Assembly: GCA_934096945.1 (NCBI GenBank)
Contig: CAKOND010000005.1
Coordinates: forward strand, 19,628 to 83,627
Direction of reading: 5' to 3'
DNA length: 64,000 nucleotides
Origin: an uncultured Bacilli bacterium
GTDB lineage: Bacteria > Bacillota_I > Bacilli_A > RF39 > UBA660
Shown: in pieces, positions 43,501 to 52,269 of the stretch
How positions within the stretch are numbered: the stretch's first letter is position 1
How the letters are laid out: each line of letters begins with the position of its first letter
The notes under the pieces: model-generated
Seen by the model: the letters and a program-made list of their open reading frames with translations, nothing else
What the model was told of the DNA's origin: nothing
The model's database searches: none
Position numbers and translations under genes: made by a program

Positions 43501-44913
43501 TTAATATTGTCTACCAATATATAATCTAGTTTTAGCTTCTTTTTTACATACAACACATGAACCACTTACTTCTTCATTTTCAATTAAGCATCTTGACTTA
43601 ATACCAAAATCATCTTTTATTTTGTTTTCACATTCAACGTTACCACACCAATTAATTTTCATAAATCCACCATCTTTAGTTGTAGCTAATGTTTTTAGTT
43701 CATCATAAGTTTTAACATCATATATCATACTATCACGTCTTGCTTTAGCTCTTTCAAACATATCTTTTTGAATAATATCAAGAAGTTCATTTAATTTAGG
43801 AACTACTTCTTCAAAAGTAACTTCTATTTTTTCTAAAGTATCTCTTCTAACTAATGTAACTTGATTTTTTTCTAAATCTCTTTTACCCAGTTCTATTCTA
43901 ACTGGATATCCTTTTACTTCAGCTTCAGCAAATTTAAATCCTGGAGTTTTATCTCTTTCATCAACTTTAAATGTAATATTATTATTTTTTAAATTATTTT
44001 TTAATTCTTCAAGTTTTTCTGAAACATCCCCGATAGGAATAATAATTGTCTTAAATGGTGCAATTTTAGGGGGAAGAACAAGTCCATGATCATCACCATG
44101 AGTCATTATGATAGCCCCAATCATTCTAGTTGATACTCCCCAACTAGTTTGATATGGAGTTTTTTGGGTATTATCTTTATCTGTAAATTTAATACCAAAA
44201 GCTTTAGCAAAATGATTACCAAAATAGTGGCTTGTACCATTTTGAAGAGCATAACCATTGTACATCATAGCTTCTAAAGTATAAGTTTCTTCAGCACCAG
44301 CAAATTTTTCTTTTTCAGTTTTTTTACCTGTTATAACTGGAAGTGCTAAATATTCTTCTTGAAATGTTTTATAAACATTAAACATTCTAAGTGTTTCTTC
44401 TCTAGCTTCTTCAGCGGTTGCATGCATTGTATGACCTTCTTGCCACAAAATTTCTCTGCTTCTAAGAAATGGTCTAGTAGTTTTTTCCCATCTAACAATT
44501 GTACACCATTGATTATAAAGAATTGGTAAATCTCTATAAGTATTAATTATTTTTTTATAATGATCACAAAATAACACTTCACTAGTTGGTCTTACACACA
44601 TTCTTTCTTCAAGTTTTTCTTTACCACCATAAGTAACCCAAGCAACTTCAGGAGCAAATCCTTTAACATGTTCTTTTTCAATGTTTAAAAGTGACTCAGG
44701 AATAAACATTGGCATTTGGACATTTTCATGACCTGTTTCTTTAAACATTCTATCAAGCACTTTTTGTATTTCTTCCCAGATAGCATAACCAAGTGGCCTT
44801 ATAATCATGCTACCCTTGACGCTTGAATAATCTACTAAATCAGCTTTTTTACATACATCTGTATACCATTTAGCAAAGTCTATATCTCTATTTGTTATAT
44901 CTTTTACTTCCAT
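43501..44913 (-). CDS. proS: Prolyl-tRNA synthetase, archaeal/eukaryotic type
   Basis: Class II synthetase. 470 residues without the bacterial editing insertion. Motif 1 region (SMIIRPLGYAIWE), motif 2 (TRPFLRSREILWQEGHT), motif 3 (GVSTRMIGAIIM), a zinc-like C-terminal domain with CGNVEC..C..C, and the conserved terminal Tyr (YIGRQY). These mark the type-3 ProRS found in Mollicutes, some clostridia, archaea and eukaryotes. Confidence 0.95.
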   Translation of the reverse strand: MEVKDITNRDIDFAKWYTDVCKKADLVDYSSVKGSMIIRPLGYAIWEEIQKVLDRMFKETGHENVQMPMFIPESLLNIEKEHVKGFAPEVAWVTYGGKEKLEERMCVRPTSEVLFCDHYKKIINTYRDLPILYNQWCTIVRWEKTTRPFLRSREILWQEGHTMHATAEEAREETLRMFNVYKTFQEEYLALPVITGKKTEKEKFAGAEETYTLEAMMYNGYALQNGTSHYFGNHFAKAFGIKFTDKDNTQKTPYQTSWGVSTRMIGAIIMTHGDDHGLVLPPKIAPFKTIIIPIGDVSEKLEELKNNLKNNNITFKVDERDKTPGFKFAEAEVKGYPVRIELGKRDLEKNQVTLVRRDTLEKIEVTFEEVVPKLNELLDIIQKDMFERAKARRDSMIYDVKTYDELKTLATTKDGGFMKINWCGNVECENKIKDDFGIKSRCLIENEEVSGSCVVCKKEAKTRLYIGRQY

Positions 44914-44921
44914 AACCTCAC

Positions 44922-45140
44922 CTATTCTGTTTTAAATTCTTTTAATTCATTATCTTCAGTTAAAATTTTATTTACTTTTTGTGTAGCATCATTTAATTTT
45001 TCACCACAATATTTAGCTAATTTCATAGCTTCAGTATATTTATTGATAGCATCATCTAAATTAACATTGCCACTTTCTAATTCTTTAACTATAGTTTCAA
45101 GTTCCCCTAGTGAACTTTCAAAATTTTTATTTTCTTCCAT
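44922..45140 (-). CDS. xseB: Exodeoxyribonuclease VII small subunit
   Basis: 72 residues forming the typical helical hairpin: FESSLGELETIVKELESGNVNLDDAINKYTEAMKLAKYC. It partners XseA, whose gene is upstream but separated here by a dinD-like fragment. Confidence 0.93.
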   Translation of the reverse strand: MEENKNFESSLGELETIVKELESGNVNLDDAINKYTEAMKLAKYCGEKLNDATQKVNKILTEDNELKEFKTE

Positions 45141-45171
45141 ATTATTTTTCCTTTCTTTTTTATTATATCAA

Positions 45172-45837
45172 TTATTTTAATAATTTACTATTACTAGTTA
45201 TTATATTTTTATTTTCTTTTTCTAATACTTTTAAACTCTTTTCTGGAGTTGGAAAATCTTCAGGCATTGTTCCTCCTAATTCTTTTATAGTATTTCTTAT
45301 TTTTTTACCTACTTCAAAGTGCACATCATTTGCATTTACTTCTCCCTTTACATTATCTCTTTTTAATTTTTGTTCTGTTTGAGAAATTCTAAAAAGATTT
45401 GCTATTAATTCATCACTACCCATATTATCTAAGATATCTTCTCTATATCTTAATCCTTTTCTTTTGGCAATATCATTAGCAGTCTCACCATTGTATAAGC
45501 CTTTATAACCAGCATTATGAAATTTATCAAAGTTCTTTACTCCCGCATCTTTAGCTGCTTGGTTCAAAGAATAATTACCTTTTTTAGTTAAATTTCTTTG
45601 ATAAAATCTTTTTTCATCTTCTGTTAAACTAGAATATTCTCTTTCTGAAATTTCTTGTTTTCTAGTTTGAACAGCAAAATAAGTTTGAGCAAGTGCAACA
45701 GTTTTTTTTCCACTATCACCATTCTGAGCAATTAAGTAACATGCATAACGGGATAATTTATAATCTTCAATTTCTCTTTTTGTTTTAGAACCAATATCGA
45801 CCATTTTTCCCACTAGGGAAAAATGGTATAACAACAC
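45172..45837 (-). pseudogene. N-terminally truncated DinD-like (DNA-damage-inducible) protein
   Basis: 221 codons matching DinD from the middle onward: KMVDIGSKTKREIEDYKLSR, YACYLIAQNGDSGKKTVALAQTYF, AVQTRKQE and the C-terminal ..PEDFPTPEKSLKVLEK. The N-terminal BRO-like part (about 60-70 residues, with the EYWxARDL block) is gone. The frame begins at ATG 45837, overlapping the xseA stop. An 11-bp palindrome, CCATTTTTCCC/GGGAAAAATGG (45804-45829), marks the truncation point. It may still be translated by coupling with xseA. Confidence 0.75.
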
Positions 45838-47096
45838 TATTTTTCTACAACTTTAGCTTTAATAGCCCCTTCATGTAATTTAACACTAATTAAATCACCA
45901 ATACTCACATCATTACTAGATTTAATTACTTTATCATTAATTGTTGCAAGTGAATAACCTTTTTCTAAAATACCTAAAGGATTAACAAGTTTTAAAGTAT
46001 TAATAAGTAGATTATATTCATTTTTCTTCTTATCAATTAAACTCATTGGATTTTGAAGTGCAACAGACATTTTAACTTTATTAAGTTTTACTTCATTATT
46101 TTGAATTATTACTTTAATATCTTTATTTAAATTATCAATTAAAGTATCTAGTTTTTGTTCTTTCATTTCATACATTGTCATTGGATTTTTTAAAATGAAA
46201 CTATTTTTTAAACTTCTCCATTTAATAAATTTAGTATTAACCATATTTTTAATGTTCTTATTAAGTCTAATTTTATAATTATTAAGTAAAGTATTAATAT
46301 CTAACACAGTTGGCACTGCCATTTCTGCTGCCCCAGTCGGTGTTGGAGCTCTAAGATCTGCTACAAAGTCGGCAATTGTCCAATCAATTTCATGACCAAC
46401 AGCACTTATAATCGGTGTTTTACATTCATAAATAGCATGAGCAACAATTTCTTCATTAAAAGCCCATAAGTCTTCAATTGAACCTCCACCACGGCCAACA
46501 ATAATGGTATCAACACCAAATTCATCTGCTCTTTTAATTTGTCTTACAATATCTGGTGCTGCATCTTTTCCTTGAACTAAACATGGGAAAAGTATTGCTT
46601 CACAAACTGGATATCTTCTTCTTATGGTACTCATGATATCCCTTACAGCTGCTCCAGTTGATGCGGTAATAACGCCAATTTTCTCAGGAAACTTTGGTAT
46701 AGCTTTTTTATGCATAGCATCAAATAATCCCTCAAGAGCAAGTTTTTTCTTTAATTTTTCATACTCTATATATAAAGCTCCTAGACCATCAGGTTCCATT
46801 TTTTCAATATAAATTTGGTAAGACCCCTGCGCAGGATATGCACTAATTCTTCCTTCTACTAAAACATTCATTCCATCTTCCGGTGTAAATGTAAGTTTTA
46901 CTGCACTACTTTGAAACATAACAGCACTAAGTCTTGATGTATCATCTTTTAAAGTAAAATAAAGGTGTCCTCTGGTATGATTTTTAAAATTACTAATTTC
47001 CCCTTTTAAATATACTTTATTTAAAAATATATTATCATCTAAAATATTTTTTATATAATTATTTAAATCACTTATTTTAATGTATTCTTTGTCCAT
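45837..47096 (-). CDS. xseA: Exodeoxyribonuclease VII large subunit
   Basis: Catalytic subunit of the single-strand exonuclease. N-terminal OB fold (KGEISNFKNHTRGHLYFTLKD), catalytic domain with IGVITASTGAAVRDI, IIVGRGGGSIEDLWAFNEE and SAVGHEIDWTIADFVADLRAPTP, then a long coiled coil. 419 residues, full length. It overlaps the HipA-like gene upstream by 20 nt. Confidence 0.95.
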   Translation of the reverse strand: MDKEYIKISDLNNYIKNILDDNIFLNKVYLKGEISNFKNHTRGHLYFTLKDDTSRLSAVMFQSSAVKLTFTPEDGMNVLVEGRISAYPAQGSYQIYIEKMEPDGLGALYIEYEKLKKKLALEGLFDAMHKKAIPKFPEKIGVITASTGAAVRDIMSTIRRRYPVCEAILFPCLVQGKDAAPDIVRQIKRADEFGVDTIIVGRGGGSIEDLWAFNEEIVAHAIYECKTPIISAVGHEIDWTIADFVADLRAPTPTGAAEMAVPTVLDINTLLNNYKIRLNKNIKNMVNTKFIKWRSLKNSFILKNPMTMYEMKEQKLDTLIDNLNKDIKVIIQNNEVKLNKVKMSVALQNPMSLIDKKKNEYNLLINTLKLVNPLGILEKGYSLATINDKVIKSSNDVSIGDLISVKLHEGAIKAKVVEK

Positions 47097-47892
47097 TTAT
47101 AAGTCCCCTTTCTATAAGTAAATCTCCAATTAATCGGTAATTTTCTTTGTATAACTTCATATCATATTCCTTATCTTCAATTATAATATTTTCGTTTTGC
47201 TCAATTTCTATAAATGTGCTTCCCACGACCTCTGGAGTTAGTTTATGATAAAATTTTACGACTAAATCATTAAATTCTTTTGATGATGTTGCTAAAAAAT
47301 ATTCAAGTGATTTTATATTTTTTTCCATACTTAAGGTAGTATATTGTCCTAAATCTATTTCACTATATTTTTTTAGTTCATCTTTAGAACTAAGCCTTGA
47401 ATCAATTAATGCTTTAAATGCTGCTTCAAAAACATTGTCATTATCATAAATATATAAACTATGTTTTCCATTTTCATTTAAGACTACAAAATTGCCTATA
47501 TGTCTGTCACCATTAAGTAAAAATATGTCAAATATAAAAACTTTTACTAAATCAAACATGAGTTTTTGGCATTCATGAGGATAATCTTTTTCAAAAACAT
47601 TCCATAAATCATACATACTATTAGAAAAAAACATTTTGTTAATCATTAAGTCAGATCCTCTTTTAAAGTCTCCGATATTATAAAAACTATAACTTAAATA
47701 ATATAACTCGTCATTTATATTTACTATATAATCTTTAGAACAATTAATACCTACAATCCCTGCCAGTTTATTAGCAACAAGTTCTATGCCACCGCCTTCT
47801 GCATATTTACAAAAATACTCTACGCCATCCAAATTTATAAACTGGTGTTCACTATCTAAAATAAGATTTTCTTCTTTTTTAGTTAATTTCAT
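47077..47892 (-). CDS. HipA/PI-kinase-fold protein
   Basis: 271 residues. The catalytic stretch FIFDIFLLNGDRHIGNFVVL and the metal motif LYIYDNDNVF match HipA-like and PI3/4-kinase-fold proteins (D-R-H-x-G-N, then D-x-D). There is no HipB partner, so it is unlikely to be a classical HipAB toxin. It is embedded between nusB (2-nt gap) and xseA (overlap 20 nt), and is therefore co-expressed with housekeeping genes. Substrate unknown. Confidence 0.75.
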   Translation of the reverse strand: MKLTKKEENLILDSEHQFINLDGVEYFCKYAEGGGIELVANKLAGIVGINCSKDYIVNINDELYYLSYSFYNIGDFKRGSDLMINKMFFSNSMYDLWNVFEKDYPHECQKLMFDLVKVFIFDIFLLNGDRHIGNFVVLNENGKHSLYIYDNDNVFEAAFKALIDSRLSSKDELKKYSEIDLGQYTTLSMEKNIKSLEYFLATSSKEFNDLVVKFYHKLTPEVVGSTFIEIEQNENIIIEDKEYDMKLYKENYRLIGDLLIERGLINGQRIH

Positions 47893-47894
47893 AA

Positions 47895-48290
47895 TTATGC
47901 TTTCATGTACTTATCAAGGACTGCATTAATAATTTTTCTAACAGCATCATCACAATATTTTTTAGAAAGTTCTATAGCCTCATTAATAACTACTATCTCA
48001 GGTGTGTCAGTAAATTTTAGTTCATATAAACCTATTCTAAGAATGGCTGCACCTGTTTTATCAATTCTATCTATAGTCCATCCATCAATGTATTTATTAG
48101 CTATTTTATCAAGTTCATCTTTGTAGGTAGTTACTCCATAAACAATATTTTTAACAAATTCATTATCAACTTCTAGATTTGCTTTAATTACTTCATCTAT
48201 TTCAAACGGGACTTTTCTATCTTCATAAATGTCTATTTGATATAGAATAATCATTGCTATATTTCTTAATTCACTTCTAGTTTTTGCCAT
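47895..48290 (-). CDS. nusB: Transcription antitermination factor NusB
   Basis: 131-residue all-helical RNA-binding factor that works with NusE in rRNA antitermination. Seen: MAKTRSELRNIAMIILYQ, ILRIGLYELKF and VVINEAIELSKKYCDD, the NusB signature helices. Confidence 0.94.
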   Translation of the reverse strand: MAKTRSELRNIAMIILYQIDIYEDRKVPFEIDEVIKANLEVDNEFVKNIVYGVTTYKDELDKIANKYIDGWTIDRIDKTGAAILRIGLYELKFTDTPEIVVINEAIELSKKYCDDAVRKIINAVLDKYMKA

Positions 48291-48346
48291 AACTACCGCC
48301 TCTTTAAAGATTATAACAAATTTTTATATAAATTCATAGTTATTTT

Positions 48347-48377
48347 TGAAAAGAATGCAACTTTTTTGTTACATTCT
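48347..48377 (-). terminator. Terminator of the sortase operon
   Basis: Minus-strand stem AGAATGtAAC/GTTgCATTCT with loop AAAAAA and a TTTTC tail. Confidence 0.7.
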
Positions 48378-48390
48378 AATGATATTTTAG

Positions 48391-48867
48391 CTAAGTGCCA
48401 CTATCTATTTTTAATTTTGCTTCAATTATTAATTGATTTCCTTTTACTATTTGGTCACAGGTAGTAAGTATTAACTTATTTTCTTCTTTTTTAATTTTTA
48501 TTTTACCATTTTTCTTTACACTTTTTATATTTTTTACTTCATATTCAAGAGCTTTATCAGCAAACTTTAGGTATATTTTATCTTTATTTTTTATATATTT
48601 TAGATCATTAAAATAAGCAAGATGTCCGGTGCCAGAATGAGCTGCTAAAATGTATGTATTTGGAATGCCTGAATCAATAAATGTTACATTTTTATCTACA
48701 TCATTTAATGAATTTCCAATATTGAAAAAACCATATGTCATATCTATACTTGGTATTATTAAATAACCGTAGTATTTTTCATAATCTAAAGATACTTCAT
48801 TTTTTATTATATCTTTTTGGCATCCAGTTAAGAAAAGTAATAATATAACAATTATTATTTTTTTCAT
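48391..48867 (-). CDS. Sortase-like lipoprotein
   Basis: 158 residues. A lipobox LTGC at residue 16 predicts a lipid-anchored protein, unusual for sortases, which normally use a transmembrane anchor. The sortase core is clear: AAHSGTGHLAYFNDL holds the catalytic His and LILTTCDQ the catalytic Cys. The conserved Arg expected about ten residues after the Cys is replaced (GNQLIIEA). It overlaps the upstream acidic surface protein by 4 nt, so that protein is the likely substrate or partner. Catalytic competence is uncertain. Confidence 0.8.
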   Translation of the reverse strand: MKKIIIVILLLFLTGCQKDIIKNEVSLDYEKYYGYLIIPSIDMTYGFFNIGNSLNDVDKNVTFIDSGIPNTYILAAHSGTGHLAYFNDLKYIKNKDKIYLKFADKALEYEVKNIKSVKKNGKIKIKKEENKLILTTCDQIVKGNQLIIEAKLKIDSGT

Positions 48868-50234
48868 AAATTTTCTTTAAAGTAATACTTATTTTTAAAA
48901 TATATTATGTTTTGAGTATTTATTTCAGTATTTGGAACATCAATTAATATTTCTTCATCAATTGTTATATTTTCATCTTTTTTAAAATCTTTATTTGCAT
49001 CATCATTTTCAAATTTTTCGTTTTCACCTAAAGTAGTATTGCCAGCGGATTCTATGCCATCACTTGATTCGTTATTATCATTTGTAAGATTTGAAATTTC
49101 TTTTTCATTATTTCTTTTAACTGATGGTACATTATTTTCCTTGTCGAAAGAATTATCTTTATCGTTTGGGCCTTGGTTATCATCCTCATTATTTAAAGAA
49201 TCATTTTCATCATTTGAATTATTTTCCTTATCTAAATTTCCTTCATTATTTTCTTTGTTTTCATTATTTGAGCCTTGATCCTCTTCATTATTTTCTTCAT
49301 CACCTGGTTTATTTTCATCGTTTAAATTTTCATCACCACTTGACTCATTTTCTCGGTTTTCAAAAGTTTCTTTATCATTTTCACCTTTTTCGGTTTCATC
49401 ATTTTTGTTACCAGAATCTTCATTTTTTTCCCCATTTTTGTCATCATCATTAATAACCTCATCTTTCTTACTATATTTGTAAAAGATACCTTCTAAAAAT
49501 ATATAGTAATATTTTGATTTATCACCCATGTCATATTCTTCACCATTTATAGTTATATAATCTTCTGGAAAAACTGGATCATTAAAATAATAAAGTTTTC
49601 CTTTTCTAGTTACATTTTCTAAGTCTAATTCTTCTTCACTATATATGCCATCTATATAATACCTTGATAGATAAACAGTTGTCTCATTTAAAACGTTTTG
49701 TCTTGTGGTAAATCCGAATTTATTATCTTTGAAAAAATAAGTTCCTGGCAAAAGTGATATTAGACAATCACCACCAATTTTGCAAGCAAATACTTGATTA
49801 AAATTTTCATCATAAATAGTTACATCAGTGTATCCATCTACAACTTCTATGTATTTTGCATAACCTCTGTAAATGGTTTTGATAGTTACTTTTTTATATC
49901 TAAGTATTCTTTCAACTGTTATGATTTTACTTTCATCATAGACAATTATGTCATCTAATGGTTCATAAGCACTATTATACGTGTCTTCAACAAACCTAAT
50001 ATTTAAACCTTTGGCATACTTGTATTTCATATCACCAGTATTTAAATAAATTTTTTCCAAAAAGTCTCCGGTGTCCTCATTATAAACTTTAAAGGATATT
50101 CCGTTATAGGTGGTGTCAATATTAAACTCAGTGGTATTTAGATTATCACCAAAATAATACTCCTTTGTTTCTTGGGCATAACAATTCATTATGCCAATTA
50201 GCATTAAAGCTAAAAATACTATAATTTTTTTCAT
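48864..50234 (-). CDS. Secreted protein with acidic low-complexity stalk, probable sortase partner
   Basis: 456 residues. Signal peptide (MKKIIVFLALMLIGIMNCYA), a beta-rich folded region to about residue 260 with two short 'Cna-B-like' segments (VTIYDENFNQVF, GTYFFKDNKFGF), and a stalk of about 150 residues almost only Asn, Asp, Glu and Lys. The end contains VPNTE, similar to a sorting motif, but the following tail (INTQNIIYFKNKYYFKENL) is not a hydrophobic membrane helix. Coupled to the sortase gene through ATGA. The role as substrate is inferred from context. Confidence 0.75.
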   Translation of the reverse strand: MKKIIVFLALMLIGIMNCYAQETKEYYFGDNLNTTEFNIDTTYNGISFKVYNEDTGDFLEKIYLNTGDMKYKYAKGLNIRFVEDTYNSAYEPLDDIIVYDESKIITVERILRYKKVTIKTIYRGYAKYIEVVDGYTDVTIYDENFNQVFACKIGGDCLISLLPGTYFFKDNKFGFTTRQNVLNETTVYLSRYYIDGIYSEEELDLENVTRKGKLYYFNDPVFPEDYITINGEEYDMGDKSKYYYIFLEGIFYKYSKKDEVINDDDKNGEKNEDSGNKNDETEKGENDKETFENRENESSGDENLNDENKPGDEENNEEDQGSNNENKENNEGNLDKENNSNDENDSLNNEDDNQGPNDKDNSFDKENNVPSVKRNNEKEISNLTNDNNESSDGIESAGNTTLGENEKFENDDANKDFKKDENITIDEEILIDVPNTEINTQNIIYFKNKYYFKENL

Positions 50235-50300
50235 AAATTTTCATCTCCTCGAAAATTAATTTAACACTAAAATTTCTAAAAGTATATAGGAGATTTTGTC

Positions 50301-50325
50301 AAAAAAAGAAGGATTTTCATCCTTC
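50301..50325 (-). terminator. Intrinsic terminator downstream of the 36-codon basic ORF
   Basis: Minus-strand stem GAAGGAT/ATCCTTC with loop GAAA and seven T. Confidence 0.85.
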
Positions 50326-50350
50326 ATGTCGACTTTTGTCAAATTATATA

Positions 50351-50461
50351 CTATTTGCTTTTCTTTTTAGTATTTTTGTTGATTAATCTTACCTTTACAC
50401 CTTTATATAAAGCAAATTGTTTTTTAACGCCTTCAGGTAAATTTTTCTTAAATGTTTTCAT
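50351..50461 (-). CDS. Short, highly basic protein (36 residues)
   Basis: ATG at 50461 with GAGGTG 6-9 nt upstream; the product starts MKTFKKNLPEGVKKQFALYK and ends in KNTKKKSK. It is followed 26 nt later by a clean terminator, so a complete small transcription unit is visible. About one third of residues are Lys or Arg, which suggests RNA or ribosome binding. Not recognised. Confidence 0.55.
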   Translation of the reverse strand: MKTFKKNLPEGVKKQFALYKGVKVRLINKNTKKKSK

Positions 50462-50507
50462 AAACGCACCTCGCTTCTTTTCTTATAGATTATAACATAT
50501 TATTTAT

Positions 50508-50630
50508 TTAAATATCAATAAATTTAGCATAAATTTTGCTTAAGTTTTTGTATTCTAACCCATAGCCCTTGGCATAAAGCATTAATTCTACTATCTGACA
50601 TATCTGTTTTACTTTGATATTTTTTAACAT
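50508..50630 (-). pseudogene. Possible gene fragment (40 codons)
   Basis: Open stretch from ATG 50630: MLKNIKVKQICQIVELMLYA then KGYGLEYKNLSKIYAKF. The coding-like composition continues about 17 codons further upstream without a start (NINIDLLNDLPLDYEK), so it is probably a decayed remnant. No ribosome-binding site. The rest of the 50235-50709 spacer is AT-rich and shows nothing else. Confidence 0.3.
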
Positions 50631-50709
50631 TTTTTCATAATCAAGTGGTAAATCATTTAATAAATCTATATTTATATTTTATCACGCTATAACTTAATGT
50701 GTATATCAT

Positions 50710-52269
50710 TTATTTATTTTTGTATCTTTTATATATACTTTCAAATACTTTTATGCCATCCATAGCGCTTGTTGTAATACCACCAGCATATCCAGCTCCT
50801 TCGCCACATGGATAAATACCTTTAACGCTTGAATTAAAATCTTCATCACGGACAATACGAACAGGACTACTAGTTCTAGCTTCGGGTGCTGCAATAACTG
50901 AAGTATCACCATTAAAACCATTGATTTTATTATTAAAATAGTCTATTCCTTCTTTTAAACTTTCATTTAAGTACGCTGGAAAAATATCATTTATATTTGC
51001 TAAATGAGTTTTACCTTTAAAAGCATCTATATCAATATTTTCTGAAATAGTATTATTTTTATAATCAACATACCTTTGAATAGGAATAACACCCTTTCCA
51101 ATATTATATGCTTTTTGTTCTAAACATTCTTGAAAACTTATTCCATCTAAAGGATTATTACCATAATCTTCAGGTGATACAGTTACAACAATGGCACTAT
51201 TAGCAAAACCTGAATCTCTTTTATAATTACTCATTCCATTTACACAAATGCCATCTGGGGTACTTCTACTATTTACAACATAACCACCTGGACACATACA
51301 AAAACTATAAACACCACGTCCACTTTTACTTTTATATGTAAGTTTATATGATGCTGATGGCAAAAATGGATAATTTATTGGATACTGATTTTCATTAATC
51401 ATTTCTTGAGGATGAATTATTCTAACGCCAACTGCAAAAGGTTTAGCTTCCATATAAATTTTTTTACTTTTTAGCATTTTAAAGGTATCACGAGCTGAGT
51501 GACCAATAGCGAGTATTAATACATCAGTTTCATAATACTTATCACCTACTTTAATAGATTTTATTTTATCATTTTCTACTATAATATCTTCCATACAAGA
51601 ATTATAATGAATTTTCCCTCCCATAGCTATTATTTTTTCTCTTAAATTTATAACTACTTTTCTTAAAATGTCAGTACCGATGTGAGGTTTACTATCATAA
51701 AGTATTTCTTCCGGAGCTCCGCACTCAACAAAAATCTTAAATACTTCCCGCATTCTACCAGCTTTATCTTTAACTAAAGTATTAAGCTTTCCATCACTAA
51801 ATGTACCTGCTCCGCCTTCACCAAATTGAACATTACTATTTGATACAAAATTATTATTTTGCCATAAGTCTTCAACTGTTTTAACTCTTTGTTCTATTTT
51901 TTCACCACGTTCAAAAAGTATCGGCTTATATCCGTTTTTAGCAAGGCAAAAGGTGCAAAACAAACCTGCTGGACCTGCCCCAATAACTATTGGCCTTTTA
52001 TTTAATGTTTCTTTTCCCATCTGAGGTAACACATAATCTTCATTTTCCACTTTAGTTATGTTTTCTTTCAAGAAACTATTTTCATTATCTATTTCAACAT
52101 CTAAATCAAATACATAAGAAAACATATGCTTACTTCGAGCATCAATCGCCTTTTTATGAATAATTACTTTTTTTAAATATTCTTTATTTACTTTTAGCTT
52201 TTTACTTGCAAGCTCATAAATATCAATATTTTCTTTAATTTCAGTTTTAATATTTTTAATTCTAATCAT
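50710..52269 (-). CDS. FAD-dependent oxidoreductase (COG2509-like)
   Basis: About 519 residues. An N-terminal alpha/beta domain (AIDARSKHMFSYVFDLDVEID) is followed by the dinucleotide fold with VIGAGPAGLFCTFCLAKNG and ERG, a GGAGTFSDGKLNT segment and a C-terminal PCGEGAGYAGGITTSAMDG flavin motif. This matches the widespread uncharacterised FAD dehydrogenase family. The ATG at 52269 (MIRIKNIKTE) is preferred over an upstream frame start because GCAGGTGAT precedes it. It overlaps the next flavoprotein gene by 8 nt. Confidence 0.88.
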   Translation of the reverse strand: MIRIKNIKTEIKENIDIYELASKKLKVNKEYLKKVIIHKKAIDARSKHMFSYVFDLDVEIDNENSFLKENITKVENEDYVLPQMGKETLNKRPIVIGAGPAGLFCTFCLAKNGYKPILFERGEKIEQRVKTVEDLWQNNNFVSNSNVQFGEGGAGTFSDGKLNTLVKDKAGRMREVFKIFVECGAPEEILYDSKPHIGTDILRKVVINLREKIIAMGGKIHYNSCMEDIIVENDKIKSIKVGDKYYETDVLILAIGHSARDTFKMLKSKKIYMEAKPFAVGVRIIHPQEMINENQYPINYPFLPSASYKLTYKSKSGRGVYSFCMCPGGYVVNSRSTPDGICVNGMSNYKRDSGFANSAIVVTVSPEDYGNNPLDGISFQECLEQKAYNIGKGVIPIQRYVDYKNNTISENIDIDAFKGKTHLANINDIFPAYLNESLKEGIDYFNNKINGFNGDTSVIAAPEARTSSPVRIVRDEDFNSSVKGIYPCGEGAGYAGGITTSAMDGIKVFESIYKRYKNK

